From positions 310,001 through 374,000 of the forward strand of contig JAIVFH010000013.1 in NCBI GenBank assembly GCA_025765595.1: 64,000 bases of DNA, read 5' to 3'. Positions 12,201-24,007 of this stretch are shown in pieces. The notes beneath the pieces were generated by a model. The model searched no databases, was not told where the DNA came from, and saw nothing but the letters and a program-made list of their open reading frames with translations. Made by a program: the position numbers and the translations under genes. Positions within the stretch are counted from its first letter, which is position 1, and the number at the start of each line of letters is the position of its first letter. The stretch is from Obelidium mucronatum (lineage: Eukaryota > Chytridiomycota > Chytridiomycetes > Chytridiales > Chytriomycetaceae).

Positions 12201-15200
12201 AGCGCGCTTCCAATGGGTTTCTCTGAATCTTGCGTCGGGTCCCATCTATGCGGCTTCTTTCCAGCATATCGCATGAGTTCCCACAGTTCCGTTGTGCTAT
12301 CAACATCGGAAGCAACAGGATAAAAAGGGTACACCGAAGCGGTGGACACTATTTCAGTTCCTTCAAACACGCTAATATGTGACAGTGTTGTTGAGTTTTT
12401 GAAGGAATGGATTCGGCTTGTGCCTCGTTTGGCGCGTTTTCGAAGCGACGTGATGACCTTGTTGTGCCGAAAGAGGAGCTGGTTGTTGATTTGATCGTAA
12501 ATCGTCTGATTGAAGCAGTAGAGGAGACATAATGGTATCCGTGAGACTGGAGAGAGACTGGAAACTTCGCGGGTAAACAACGTGTCGCAAGTCAAGGCAA
12601 AGTAAGATACGGCCATGTGAATGTTGATGGTATCGGAAATGCGCTTTAAAACTGAACGGTCGGGGCTGGGTGTTAGGACGGCGGGAGTGAAGGTCCCTGA
12701 TGCCTCTGTGGCTAGGGCTTGGGTTGCGATCTCATCGGTAATGTAGGACATAAGGATGCAGTGTTCGAGCATGCAGGAAAGGGGAATATCGAGTCCATTG
12801 AGGGCTGTGAGGTTGGTGCTTAGGAGCGGTGGTGCATTGTCGCATAATTCAACTATAGACTGGTTCTGGAGATAACATAAGTTAGTTTGCAGAGAATTAA
12901 TTGTGCGAATCCTACCGTTGCACCTCTTGCAATAAGAGAATTCCATTCTTTTGCGACGAAAACAAAGAATTCACGATCATTTGCTGAAAACGTATCTCCA
13001 GTCCAGTGACGATCGATATCAACTCCAAAGCAAGTGTGTTTAACCAGTTCGGCCTCAGTTCTAGACACGATGCGATCGCGATGGCTGGGAGCCAACTCTG
13101 TCAACTCTTTTTTCACACGGCTTGGCAGCGCTAAAGTGTCGGACAGACATGATTCCATCAGTATTTCCATCGCACAAGCACGCGTGTGGCTCCATCCAAA
13201 TGCTTCAGCGACTTCGTGGATAATCGCGTCACAGATAACCTTGACTTTTTCAGCTTCTTTGACATCTCTCAAGTTGGCCACAAACACTTCAATTATGTTG
13301 GCCTTGTCGTGCTTTGCGGCAATTGCCGAATACAAGACACCCCCAGCTTCAAGTCGCCCCGGAATACCGCGAACTACGACAGATCCGTTCTGAAAACATT
13401 CAATAGAAGTATTCAACATCCAAACGAGCTCCTGAGTTGTTTCGGGTAAGAAACCAAATTGTTGCGCTTTTCCAACGGCAGCTCTCAGGCGGGCTATACA
13501 GTTCCGCCCAATTGACGAAAAAGGAGAATACGCATAGAAATCTTCTTTTTCAGACATGAGTTTGGAGGCATACAAGTCTAACTGATTGTCGACAAAAGTG
13601 TTGGAGTTGAAACCAATGGCCCTTTGGCCAGATGTTCTCAAACTCGGGGCTAAAAAAAATAGATTCTCAGCAACAACTTACTCCCAAGATTTAAATTAAA
13701 TGGAGCCTTACAAATCGACACATCGTAGTACGGAGAACCCGTTCTTTCATAATATCTGGCGACAAGACAGCACACAGCGAATCCCCAGCATCCCAACCCG
13801 GTCGCAAGAAGCGCATAGTTGGCGTCGCCCAATACGCGAATCAGCGTAGAGGAAATAACCACCCCTGCGATAATAGCCACTGCCAAAAACTTGTTGATGA
13901 GATGCTCATTTGCTGTGACAAACATCTTGTTCAACAATCCAACAAGAAGACCCGTCAAACTAAAGCTTTCCGCAATGTATTTCCACATCAACGAGGCTGC
14001 CGAGCCTTTCACGTACGCATATATTACCATTCCACTTGTGACAACAATAAAAACCAGGAAAGCTCTCAAGCTGAGTTTGAAGATTTCTTTCCGATAGACT
14101 TTACTGGTAAATGCTTGATATTGTGAAACGAGCTTGAGTGGGTTGTCCACAGATGAAACTTTGTCATGGGTGAATTTGTTGACTTGTTCCGCCACGGCGG
14201 TAATGGTCAGTTCCAAGAATCCAGCCGCAAGAAGCAAGTACATGGTTGCGAATCCAACGGCAACACTGATTTCACTTTCGTTAAGATCAGTTACATGGCC
14301 TGTGCCCACAAGGAGCGCCACCTTGTCGATGAAGATCACAATGAAGTAAAGGAACCCAAACACAATAGCAGGAGACTCCAAATGCAACAATCTATGAGAA
14401 GGGTTAAAATTTAAACGCTTAATGATCTATAAATGCTGCATCCTTACAATGCTCCGCGATGCAATTTATCGACTTGATATTTCCGTGATAAAGCCTCCAC
14501 AGCTTGATTGGCCAAAGAATCCCATTCCGATGAAAACATTTTCACACTATCTGGCTCAATTGAACTCCTTTGCATAAACCAAGCCATCAAAGGCCGTTCC
14601 CACTGAAACTGTCGTACTCGCTCCTTTACAGCCGTGCTTACAGCTGCAACAGGATTATGTAAGGCCTTGTTGAGCTCATCAGAAAACCATTCGGTTGCTT
14701 CACGCTCCCATCGACGAACTCGTTGATCAAAGTCTCCAACGGGTTCAAATTCTTTGGCGCTCGGTCTGGCAATGATAGTTTCGTATCCTTGAAAAATTGT
14801 CTCCTTCTTGGTAACTTTAACCGCGTTGGGCCAATCCAAAAAGTCTTTTGCAATGTGGCTGTAACGGTAAACCATGAACACAACAACCAAAAACATATCT
14901 ACAATGTAAATGGCCCAGACAATTCGCCCATGCGTTCGGTCATTGAACGCAAACCGCGAAATAAGTGGTGGAAAAACGAGCAATCCAATGCTTTGAACAC
15001 AGGCAATCGGACCAGCTGACTTGTAAAAAGGAACAGAGAGGTCCCGGAATGCAACAAGAACGGCATACATAATCATAAAAAGCCTAAACCATGTCATTAA
15101 TTTCCGATGCAATATCAAGCTGGAAGTACTTGCCCGAAACAAAAAGCGTGCAAGCCACCCATCACCATCAACACCCAGTCTTTGGCCACAAACAACCAGA

Positions 15201-18200
15201 TGAATAATGCCACCAGAAAAGATACACTAAGGAGGACAGCAAAACTTGCAGCAAGGCGATGCGAAACAGATGCAATCATTACAGGAATACTGAGTTGGTA
15301 GAAATAGAATGACATTGTCCGACCAAAGCTGTTCATCAGAGCCCCAATGAACGGAAAGCTCACTTCAAATAAAAATTCAGCATTTCAAATAGTTATCTTA
15401 ATCTGAATGTAACAAACCTAAAAAGGCAGTTGTTGCGGCCTGAAACGTTTTCGTATCCATTCTGTCACTCACAAACAACCCACTTGACAAGCAGGCATTA
15501 AAGATCAAATCGAGCAAGACAGGATAAACGTAGATGTAGGAATTGGCAACCATAACACCTTTACGATATTCCAGGTTCTGGAATCGAACTCTTGGTGTTT
15601 GCATTTTGGTCCCTTTTTCCTTTTGGCCCTCGTCGAATAGGTTAAAGCGCTGTTCACGATGAAAAATCGGAGCAAGTTGTAGACTTGAGAGGCAGAATAT
15701 TTCTTGGAGTGTTGTTTGCGTGGTCGCCATTTCAAGACAGACGGCGACTTGATCAGGTTCCGGCAAAATCTGGGTCGACATTGTTGTAATTGTTTGAAAG
15801 AGTTCCAAATATGCACCCCGACGAAGAGCCTTGCGTATTGTATATGCCAAGCAACAAAGAGCATAGGTGATTTCTGGTTCCTCTTTGGTTTCGCAAAGTA
15901 GACGACTGATAGATTTGTGCATTTGAGACACATTTCCGAGACCATTGTTTGATCGCGTTTGATTTCCCAAATATTGAAGGATTTGCTCTTCGATATCGGT
16001 ATTTGGAATATATGCCACGTCCAAAAAGGAATTCATGGTATCATTAAAGCCTGATTGATTTTAAACCACTCGTTAAATAGCGTCAGTCGTGACACTGTTA
16101 ACCAAAAATACCTTCTTGGACAACCAATATATGTTCGGCACATTGATTCACATACAACGCGAGAGTTGTCAAATACTCGGCCTCTTCAACAGAGAATGAA
16201 GAAAGCTGTATGCCGTTCATAACTGCCGAGCCGTTTCGGATCAGCGCCATTAGTTTCGAGCGAGAAGCTGCTTTGACTTCTTTAACAATGCGAAGGGGTA
16301 CGGGAACTTTGAAATTGAGAGACGTGTCGTTTTGAGCACTGTGGAAATGATTAGTTCAGTTTAATTCAATAAAACGCCCAATAAAGCAAACCTGATTAAA
16401 GCCTCGACCATGACACACACTCCTGACCGAAATCCTAAATGCTTCACAAAAGCATGCAATACGGCTTCCTCCATGCAAGGATGCCCATCAGAGACAAACA
16501 TATATAGCTTTCCGTCTCTTTCTTCTGTCAACGCCCACATTGGATCATGAGGAATACCTTCATTTCCGTCCTTTGGAATAAAAGCCACTTTGGTTGCCGT
16601 CCACACTTGAATCGCATTTTTTCGAAGGCCAACAACCAGCATCCGCAACGTGTACATGACTTGAACCTGAGTGTCTGCGTCCAACAATGAAAATACCCAC
16701 AAAGATGCCGGCGTAACTCGCTCAGGGTCCATGATTGCTTCAAATAGATTCAGCATGTTCAGAAACCGTTCTGCAAACTTTTCTGAATCAGACCCCAAGT
16801 CGTTGTTGTAACGAACAGATCCCAAGAGACCCTTGCTTTTAAGATCCCACATGACTTTCAGAACAATATTACTCAAAACCAATTGACGCGTTGGATGAAT
16901 CGGAGTTCCTATGGGTTTGTGCTGGATGCCAACCTTCTCATTGGGGAACGACAAATATGCGCCTGGTGACTCAATTGTTTTCATGACCGCAATAATAGCC
17001 GCTTCGTCATTTTTAGAGAGAAGAACATGAGGAGCTTGAGGAACTGGAAATTCGATGCGTTGATACAAATTCGCCGTAAAATCTTGTACAGAGGAGGACT
17101 GAAGGCTTGATGTAAAGTTTGCATTCGACCAGAGCTCACAGGGATCGTGCTGAAGGTACTTTAAAATGACTTCCCAGTGGTGACTTGAGAATTCAAAGTC
17201 TTGGAGATTGTTGTGTGCCAGATTTGTATAGGTTCGTTCGGCAATAGCGTGGCATTCCATAACGGGCGGTGCAGTAGCAATTTCCAAGAGATCGGTTGAA
17301 ACGAACTTGTACTCATTCGGGGCAAGATCAGCTACGAGATTCAGGTCGAATGATCGCGGCGTCCAGTAGCAAAAGTTGTTGCTTGCATTGAATTTAATGA
17401 GATAATTCAGGATATGAAACTGCAAAGGATTGATAGTTGCTTCGACGACGAATACTTTGAAGTCTCTTCGAGTAGATGTTTCTGCCTTGAGCAATGTCAT
17501 TTGTTTGTCAAAAAAGACGCGATCGGCACTGAATGGAGGACGCGTTAAAACAACGTAAATTAGATTGATATATGATTATCTTACTTGGACATGATCTTGA
17601 ATTCTCCACTGGGCTCGACAAGAAGATTGTGCAACACAATCCCATTGATGGAAGCTCTAATTCTATCCCACGCCACAAGTCCAAACTCATCAACCATAAT
17701 AACAATGGGAACGTCTTTAAACACCCAAGTATGCCTGAGCGAGCTGAACACCTCGTCAAGACAGGCCGCCAATCCTGGGAATTCATTATAGACCGCCATA
17801 CATTCGATAAAATGAAATCCACTCATTGGTATTTTGATGGCAGCGAAGTCTTGAGTAACTTTTTGGACAATAAACATGCTGAAAGACATCAATCCAGTTA
17901 TTTCAGAACGGAACTGTTGGTAAACAGAAAGCAAATTCACTTCTGCGATTCGATACTTTGTGCGACAGTTTAGCACACTATGCAGCTGATTGATAGGAGT
18001 TTCGCTTTCCGGATCCTAAAAAAAAATGATACGTTAAGAATTTTCGGCACCAAAAAAGAATGTCGGCTATTTTTTTTTGTTCCTTTCACTTCAAATTTTT
18101 CCTTTGTTGATCAACCCGGCGCAAGAGAGGTACTCACATATTGATTACCCAGTGATCCTTGCCGCGACACCGACCGAAGTCCAAGCAAACTTTTTATCCT

Positions 18201-18707
18201 CGTCGAATTTAGACTTCTTATCGTTGAAGAACGACCGCGTCGGAACGGATCTTGAGACGCTTCTCTTGATTGGGGGCGATCCAACACCCCATCTGCAACC
18301 AAGAATTCCCCCGACTGATCGTGCGGTGACTCATCTCCCACTTTTGCCAGATCAACAAGATCGGTGAGCGGAAGAATGAGGAGGTCGACGTACTGCCATG
18401 ATGCAAATAAATTTGACAGCACGGCTAGTGTCTCTGGCGCCTGCGGACGGAACCACCCAAAGGAGCCACAAGAATTGTTGCTGAATGCATGCTGAATGTA
18501 CTTTGCCCGTGCGGCAATGTAAGTGTCCTGGCTGCTCTCTGGAGTGTCAGAACTGTTGCTGGTAGCAATCTCCTGATCGCCTTGACCAATTGCTAATGCT
18601 TCGTAGACAGAGACCGGGCTGTCTTGGGCTGACATCGAGAGCGTGCGCTCAGAGAGCGTTGACGATCTCCTGAACGGCAGTGCGCCAGCAGGCGTCATTT
18701 TGCTCAT
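9255..18707 (-). CDS. Giant multi-pass GT4 glycosyltransferase, PelF/Gtb3-like, copy A
   Basis: About 2,800 residues in a dozen or more exons, from ATG 18707 (MSKMTPAGALP) to stop 9255. Order: a cytosolic-looking N-terminal half of unknown fold (about 16.4-18.7 kb) with conserved blocks such as FVSDGHPC-EEAVLH; a long multi-spanning membrane region (about 13.7-15.4 kb); a linker region; and a C-terminal GT-B domain. The C-terminal part has HGMLWRER, resembling the H-G-x3-RER region of PelF (DUF3492), and EGLPLAIGE, the canonical E-x7-E of retaining GT4 enzymes. PelF and Aspergillus Gtb3 polymerise galactosamine-type polymers from UDP-sugars; that role here is inferred. Special introns: 15084-15133 has a GC-AG donor and is absent from copy B; 11542-11613 is a stop-free 72-nt intron. 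Large segments are nearly identical to copy B (39511-48767). Confidence 0.85.
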
Positions 18708-19048
18708 TTTTTGGAAAAAAGTATGATGTGCCGAGAAGGATCTCACGTGACCGCAAACTTACCTCTGCTTACAAACAGAAGCTTCGATTTAGTCAACGGG
18801 AGCACACCAAGATATGATTTAAAGCACGTGAATATCTTCATTCTTACGGGTCGAGCAACTCTAGGAGGATAGTGTCTACAATAGAAATGTACAAATTTCC
18901 TTTGCTTCGGAAACACATCGTAAGAATGCGGAGTATATCTTATTGCAACTATGTCTACAGCGATAAATAAATAGTAAATATTCTTTGTCTACAACGTAAA
19001 TAAATAGTAAATATTTATTTTTGGTGATTCACTTTTTAAAAAAGGAAA
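18708..19048. promoter_or_regulatory. Divergent promoter region of glycosyltransferase A and eIF2-beta
   Basis: 341 bp between two start codons facing away from each other. It contains a tandem pair of about 34-bp units (18952-18985 and 18986-19020), each starting TGTCTACA and carrying AAATAAATAGTAAATAT. No known binding site was assigned. Confidence 0.6.
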
Positions 19049-20356
19049 ATGGCACTACTCACAATTGCAGAGCTGGCCGCTAAATATGCCAACAGCCCAA
19101 TCCCGCTGGTGAGTGCACTCGAGCTACAAAGTCCCCTTCTAACATAGCTTTGGCCTTAGAATGTCTTTGACGGTATGAGTCCACTCTGACTACCCGTCCT
19201 CTACTGACCACCACCTCTTTAAAGGCATGAAGAAGCGCGGACCCAAAGTGGAAAAGACCGAGGCAGAAGCTGAACCAGAAGTTGAAGTCGAAGCTCCAGT
19301 CGAAGTGGAAGCTCCAGTTATCGAAAGCGCTCCAGTTGTGGTTGAAGAAGAAAAACCAGCAAACGATATTGACGAAGACATGTTTTCATCGCTCAAAAAG
19401 AAAAAGAAGAAGAAGGAAATTCCCGCTTTCGATGCTGAGGTAACGTTATTTGTGGTTTGGGTTTGGTCCATGTTTTGTTTTAAGAAGTGGGGAAGCAGGA
19501 AGCACCAGCTACTACTGGCGAGCCAGAAGAACCATTAAACGAGTTTGACTTTGGCGACAAGAAAAAGAAGAAGAAGAAGAAGCCGGATCTGGCGGAATTC
19601 GAAGAAATGCTCAGGAAAGAAAAGGAAGATGACGGGGAGGATTTCGGTGGTGCCGATGAAAACCTGGATGATTTGGACGCTGCTGACAACGATGCTGATG
19701 ATGTTTTCAATGCCGCAGCTGATAAACCTGAAGAAGCGTGGCTTGGATCAAACAGAGACTACACTTACCCAGAACTGCTGTCTCGTGTCTTCCGTATCAT
19801 TCGTGAAAACAATCCAGACCTTATTGGTGAAAAGAAGAAGTACACCCTTGTTCCCCCGCAAGTCATGCGTGAAGGAACGAAAAAGTCGGCATTTGCGAAT
19901 GTGGTCGATATCGCCAGACGAATGCGTCGTGAACCAGACCATCTCATTCAATACCTCTTTTCAGAATTGGGTACTTCTGGTTCTATTGATGGTGCTCAGC
20001 GTCTGATTATGAAGGGTCGTTTCCAGCAGAAGCATATTGAAAATGTCCTCAAACGGTACATTGTCGAATATGTCACTTGCAAAACATGTCGTTCCGGTGA
20101 TACTCTGTTGACCAAGGAAAATCGTCTCTACTTTTTGCAATGCCAGAGTTGTGGTTCCACTAAATCTGTTTCTGCGATCAAGACTGGATTCATGGCCCAA
20201 ACCACGAAGAGATCTGGTAAATATCTTGATATATGTTTCGAATCTATAGCGAAGCTATCCGTATTTGTTGTTGGATGATTCATCTACAATTTTTTGTCTC
20301 ACCAAAAACGTGTACTAACATTCCCGTTTTCAGCTATGCGCAATGCAACTGCCTAA
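19049..20356 (+). CDS. SUI3: Translation initiation factor eIF2 subunit beta
   Basis: Part of the eIF2 ternary complex that carries Met-tRNAi. Exon 1 (19049-19108) encodes [20 protein letters not shown]. It is followed by a 13-nt microexon (19160-19172) and then the exon from 19225. Together they read [14 protein letters not shown] in one frame. Two Lys runs (LKKKKKKK and DKKKKKKKK) match the K-boxes that bind eIF5 and eIF2B-epsilon. The conserved core follows ([18 protein letters not shown] helix, [14 protein letters not shown]), then the C4 zinc ribbon CKTC...CQSC. The last exon ends SAMRNATA with the stop at 20354-20356. At least five exons. Family assignment is certain; the junction near 19440-19497 is approximate. 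Confidence 0.94.
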
Positions 20357-20465
20357 TTGATATAGTTAAATTTGGATGGCAAGGAGGAAGCGATGAATTC
20401 CATAAAAATTGTTAAAACGTTCTTTTTTTAATTCTATACACATCCACCAATTGAAACATGAGCAT

Positions 20466-20831
20466 TTAGATAAAGAAAAAGCTAGTAAGAGCAACCCCCA
20501 GTGCACCAGTAGATGTTATTGACGAAGAAGCAGTTGTCGTAACAACTGTCGTTACTTTTGCACCAGCCACACAAACACCATTCTGACAAAGCAAATTGGC
20601 TTCTCAACAAACAATATGAAAAGAACAATCAATGTAGGTTGCGTTGCATTTACTTCCTATCGAAACCGGCTTGATGAGACACGTTCCTCCGGTGGCCGAG
20701 GTAGGATCTTCCACGCAATGAAGGCCAGCGTTGCAGGAGTTGGCTGTGCAACTCCCTGCTTCAGTATTGGGTTCCTGAGCATAGCATTGGCCGGCGAGAA
20801 TAACTGTAAGGGCTAGCCAAGATAACTGCAT
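20466..20831 (-). pseudogene. Small Cys-rich surface protein with in-frame TGA
   Basis: Paralogue of the neighbouring gene at 21029-21619. From ATG 20831 there is a signal peptide (MQLSWLALTVILAGQCYA) and then a Cys-rich domain of about 65 residues. A TGA at 20604-20606 falls exactly where the paralogue has the second Cys of its CC pair (TCCESNLLC there; VC-stop-EANLLC here). The frame stays open beyond it through QNGVCVAGAK, a Thr/Ser-rich stretch and a hydrophobic tail like a GPI-anchor signal, to a stop at 20466. It could be a nonsense-mutated gene, a gene with a 51-nt intron (20603-20653, GTAAAT...TTGAG, in frame) that removes the stop but also four Cys, or a read-through gene. Function unknown; a cell-wall or surface location is inferred. 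Confidence 0.65.
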
Positions 20832-21028
20832 TTTTAAGTTGTTTTTTGGTTCCTTTGACAAAAAAATTTCCGAACATTATTTTACCTGACAAAAATTCAC
20901 TAGCCCCATCAGCTGTGGCAATCCATCACTTTTTCTCATACAAGAACATCATGTTATCGATTTTAAGAATTAAGATTTCATAAAGCCACGTTGCCATTTC
21001 TTATTTGAATCGTCAAAACTAAACAAAC

Positions 21029-21619
21029 TTAATAGAGCAAGAATGAAATAAGGGAAACAATCAAAGCGACAGTTGGCATTGCAGCATTGGAACCCTTGAC
21101 ATTGGTAGTTACCGCCGCAGTGTTTGTCGTAGCAGCCGCTGTAGTGGCAACAGCACCCTTGGTGGTGGTGGTGGTAGCAGCAGTCGAACTTTGGCAAACA
21201 CCACCACCGCCAACAAGATTGGGTCCACCAGATGGCTTGACACAAACCAATCCATCCTGGCATTCAGGTGCATTTGGAATCACAACCCCACAGGAACCAC
21301 CCACAGGATTCTTTGCGATCTCACAAACGCCATTTGTGCAGAGCAAATTGGATTCACAGCAAGTGACTCCAACGGGACAGTCGCCATTCAAGCCTACAGC
21401 TTGCTTGCATTGGCTACCTTTGGGGACTGGTCTACGGAGACAGATTCCTCCGCTTGCAGAGGTTTGGCTTGCAACGCAGTAGAAGCCAACATCACATGAA
21501 TAGATTGTTGGGACACTTGAGTCGACAGTGCAAGGGCCGCCTTCGTTGGAGATGGCTTGTGCGTGAGAGCGATCGACGAGAGTAGCTGCAGCAAGAAGAA
21601 GTAACGAGGCGGCTTGCAT
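21029..21619 (-). CDS. Secreted Cys-rich protein, probably GPI-anchored
   Basis: 196 residues, one exon, ATG 21619, stop 21029. A signal peptide (MQAASLLLLAAATLVDRSHA) is followed by a domain with many evenly spaced Cys, including CC, arranged as two related repeats (GFYCVAS.../GLVCVKP...). Then comes a Thr/Ala-rich, probably O-glycosylated stretch and a C-terminal hydrophobic tail (PTVALIVSLISFLLY) typical of GPI signals. It is a tandem paralogue of the gene at 20466-20831. I do not recognise a named family. A cell-surface or wall-protein role is inferred from the architecture alone. Confidence 0.8.
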   Translation of the reverse strand: MQAASLLLLAAATLVDRSHAQAISNEGGPCTVDSSVPTIYSCDVGFYCVASQTSASGGICLRRPVPKGSQCKQAVGLNGDCPVGVTCCESNLLCTNGVCEIAKNPVGGSCGVVIPNAPECQDGLVCVKPSGGPNLVGGGGVCQSSTAATTTTTKGAVATTAAATTNTAAVTTNVKGSNAAMPTVALIVSLISFLLY

Positions 21620-21938
21620 TTCTGGTTTCTTTTTTTAAAGTTTAAAGTGCCTTTCGATCAAATAGGTAGATACAATTTAAAGTGCCTTTCATTCCAATAA
21701 ATACGCAGCGTGATTGTTCATGTTCGACTGCCGATGATATTGTGCCTGCACTGGCCGCTATTCAGCTATACATATTTAAAGGTTCAAATAAGTCAGTTGA
21801 TTTCTGGAACACTTTATAAACGCACAACTTCAACCACAAAAAAAAGCCAATTAAACTTAAAAAACGAACGGAACAAAGAAGAAAAAAGAAAAGAGAATGT
21901 GTGCAACAAGCCTTGGCCCTTTTTCCAGGGAGAAGGCC
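21620..21938. promoter_or_regulatory. Upstream region of the Cys-rich gene and 3' flank of the septin gene, with direct repeats
   Basis: Two exact copies of TTTAAAGTGCCTTTC (21641-21655 and 21676-21690), 35 bp apart, lie just upstream of the 21619 start. Otherwise AT-rich with no coding signal. Confidence 0.5.
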
Positions 21939-23815
21939 TTAGCGCTTGCGTGCTGCAATAATTTCTTCCAGCTCTTCTTCCAACTGCTTGACGAGAGAGT
22001 GTTGTTTGTCCAAATCTTCATTCAAACGGTCACGCTCGCTAATGAGCTGTTTTTTTTGTGTGTGTGTGGAAACGGTTCAGTACATAATGGCTATTTGTTT
22101 TCGAAACAAAACCTTTTGCTCCCATTGTCTAAATCTGGCTTCCTCAACTCTAACTTGTTCAGTGAATCTTCTTCTCAAAGCTTCTTCCTCTTCCTTCATC
22201 TTGGCTTCGAAAGTTCTACGGGCACTGACAGCTGGATCATCGTCGCTACGCCCTTCAGATGTCAATTTCTTGACACGGTGGGCTTCGTAGTGTGCATCGT
22301 GTGTAGTGGTAATAAGATCATGCATGTGTGTACGGATCAGCAAGTTACGCAGTTTCTTGAAGTCACAGTGGTTTTCGTTCTCGACTATTTTTTTAGCACA
22401 AAAGAAAATTTCAACAAACAGGCTGTAAAAAAAACCGAACAAAATTACCTTCGGCAACACCCCAGACGTATTGACGACCACGGACCATCTGGCCGTTCAC
22501 GCTAACGTCGTTTTCACTAGAGATGATGGAGAATGGCATGGCGGACTGAAGAACCAAAATTGTACAGTTAGCGAGAACAAAAAAAAAAACGGCTTGTGGA
22601 AAACATTCTTCACAATACCAAAATGCTAGTGTTGCGGCGAGTTGTTTCTTCGTCATCACTGTGGGCAGCAGGGCTGTAGACTTGAATACCATGAGTGGCA
22701 ATACAGTCTCGGATCTGAAGTCGACCAGTAAAAAAAGACAGACATTAACGAACGAAAAACAAACGATTGATGATGTTACTGCATACCCTGTCCTTGAAAG
22801 CAAGCATATCGGCAGGAGTAATAGTGTCAGCCTTGGCAATGACTGGAACCAAGTTCACACGGGAACAAAGGTGCTTCATCACTTCGATATCCAGTGGTTT
22901 GAGACTGTATAGTGTGTTGTGTTCATTATCCGATGGTGTTGGGAATATTTGTAAAGAACACTCACGTGTGACCAGTTGGTTGGATGAAGTACAAGCAAAC
23001 GTGAACTCTCAAATCATCGACTTTACGGTTGGCAACAGTTTCGTGGTTGAGAACATGCTGGTGTTGTTCATCCAAGAAGTCAACGATAGGAACCCAACAA
23101 TCCTTGTTGTTGGCGTAGTCTCCGAATCCGGGAGTGTCAATAACAGTCAATCTGACGTTGAAACCCTTTTCCTCAATGTCTGATGGGGGGTTTTTTTTTG
23201 TGGGTTTGTGAGGGCCAGTTTTAGATCAATGTGTCTGATTGACGTCACACTCCATTGCTCGTTCCAACTGCTTTTCTCCCCTCAATCCACCAACTACCGC
23301 CACATTCTGGATTGATTCAGTTGATGTATTCGTTTGCAGTACAGTACTACGTTCGGCTCATATCAGCTTCGAGAAAAAATCATTTACCTGCTCGCACAAC
23401 GTCAATCTGCACAGTTCTGTCCAGCTGCTTGGCAAATCTTTGTTCGGGTCTCTTGTACTCTCTCATAAGCGTCGTAAAGAGAGTGTTGATGTAAGTTGTC
23501 TTTCCCAAACCAGACTCTCCTGTTTTATCACAACCCCAAAAAAACACAAGTTAGCCAGATCTCAAGCATGCATTACAGATGCGATTAGAGAAGGATGGAG
23601 CAGACTAAAAATGAGCAGGCAATGCCTCCGATCATGCAAGCGGAGCAGAGCGAAGCTAGTTGTGTGTGTTTGGTTGGCAATTTGTAGACGCACGCACCAA
23701 CGACCATGACAGTAAAGTTTGTTCCCTTTCGAGAGACGATCTTGTGTCTTTGGTTTGGCAAGTTTGCAATTCCAACGCTGATTTGCGATGGGGCTGTTGG
23801 GGCGGCGGCGGGCAT
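21939..23815 (-). CDS. CDC12: Septin, Cdc12-like
   Basis: Filament-forming GTPase of the cell cortex. From ATG 23815: a short Pro/Ala-rich start, then [17 protein letters not shown], close to the start of yeast Cdc12. The GTPase motifs are GESGLGKTT (P-loop), DTPGFGDY (G3) and AKAD (G4). The septin unique element follows, and then a long C-terminal coiled coil rich in Glu/Lys/Arg that ends [12 protein letters not shown] before the stop at 21939. At least seven exons, one with a TG-repeat tract near 22050. Septin family certain; the Cdc12 subgroup is likely. An upstream coding exon cannot be excluded. Confidence 0.92.
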
Positions 23816-24007
23816 TGGGACACAGTCAATCTGCAAATTAGAAGAAAAAGGGTGTGTGTCTCTTTTGTTGACTGAAAACACAAAATGAGATTTCAGAGCC
23901 TTGACTTGACGGCAACAATAAACACTAAATAAACACTAAATAAATACAAGAATAACAATCTGTTCTTTAATTATTTTACACGAATGAGAGAAGGCCGAAA
24001 AAAGAGA

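Noticed and set aside
20604..20606. Selenocysteine as the preferred reading of the TGA
   Set aside because: No SECIS element could be identified by eye, and the Cys-rich wall-protein context is atypical; kept only as a minor option.
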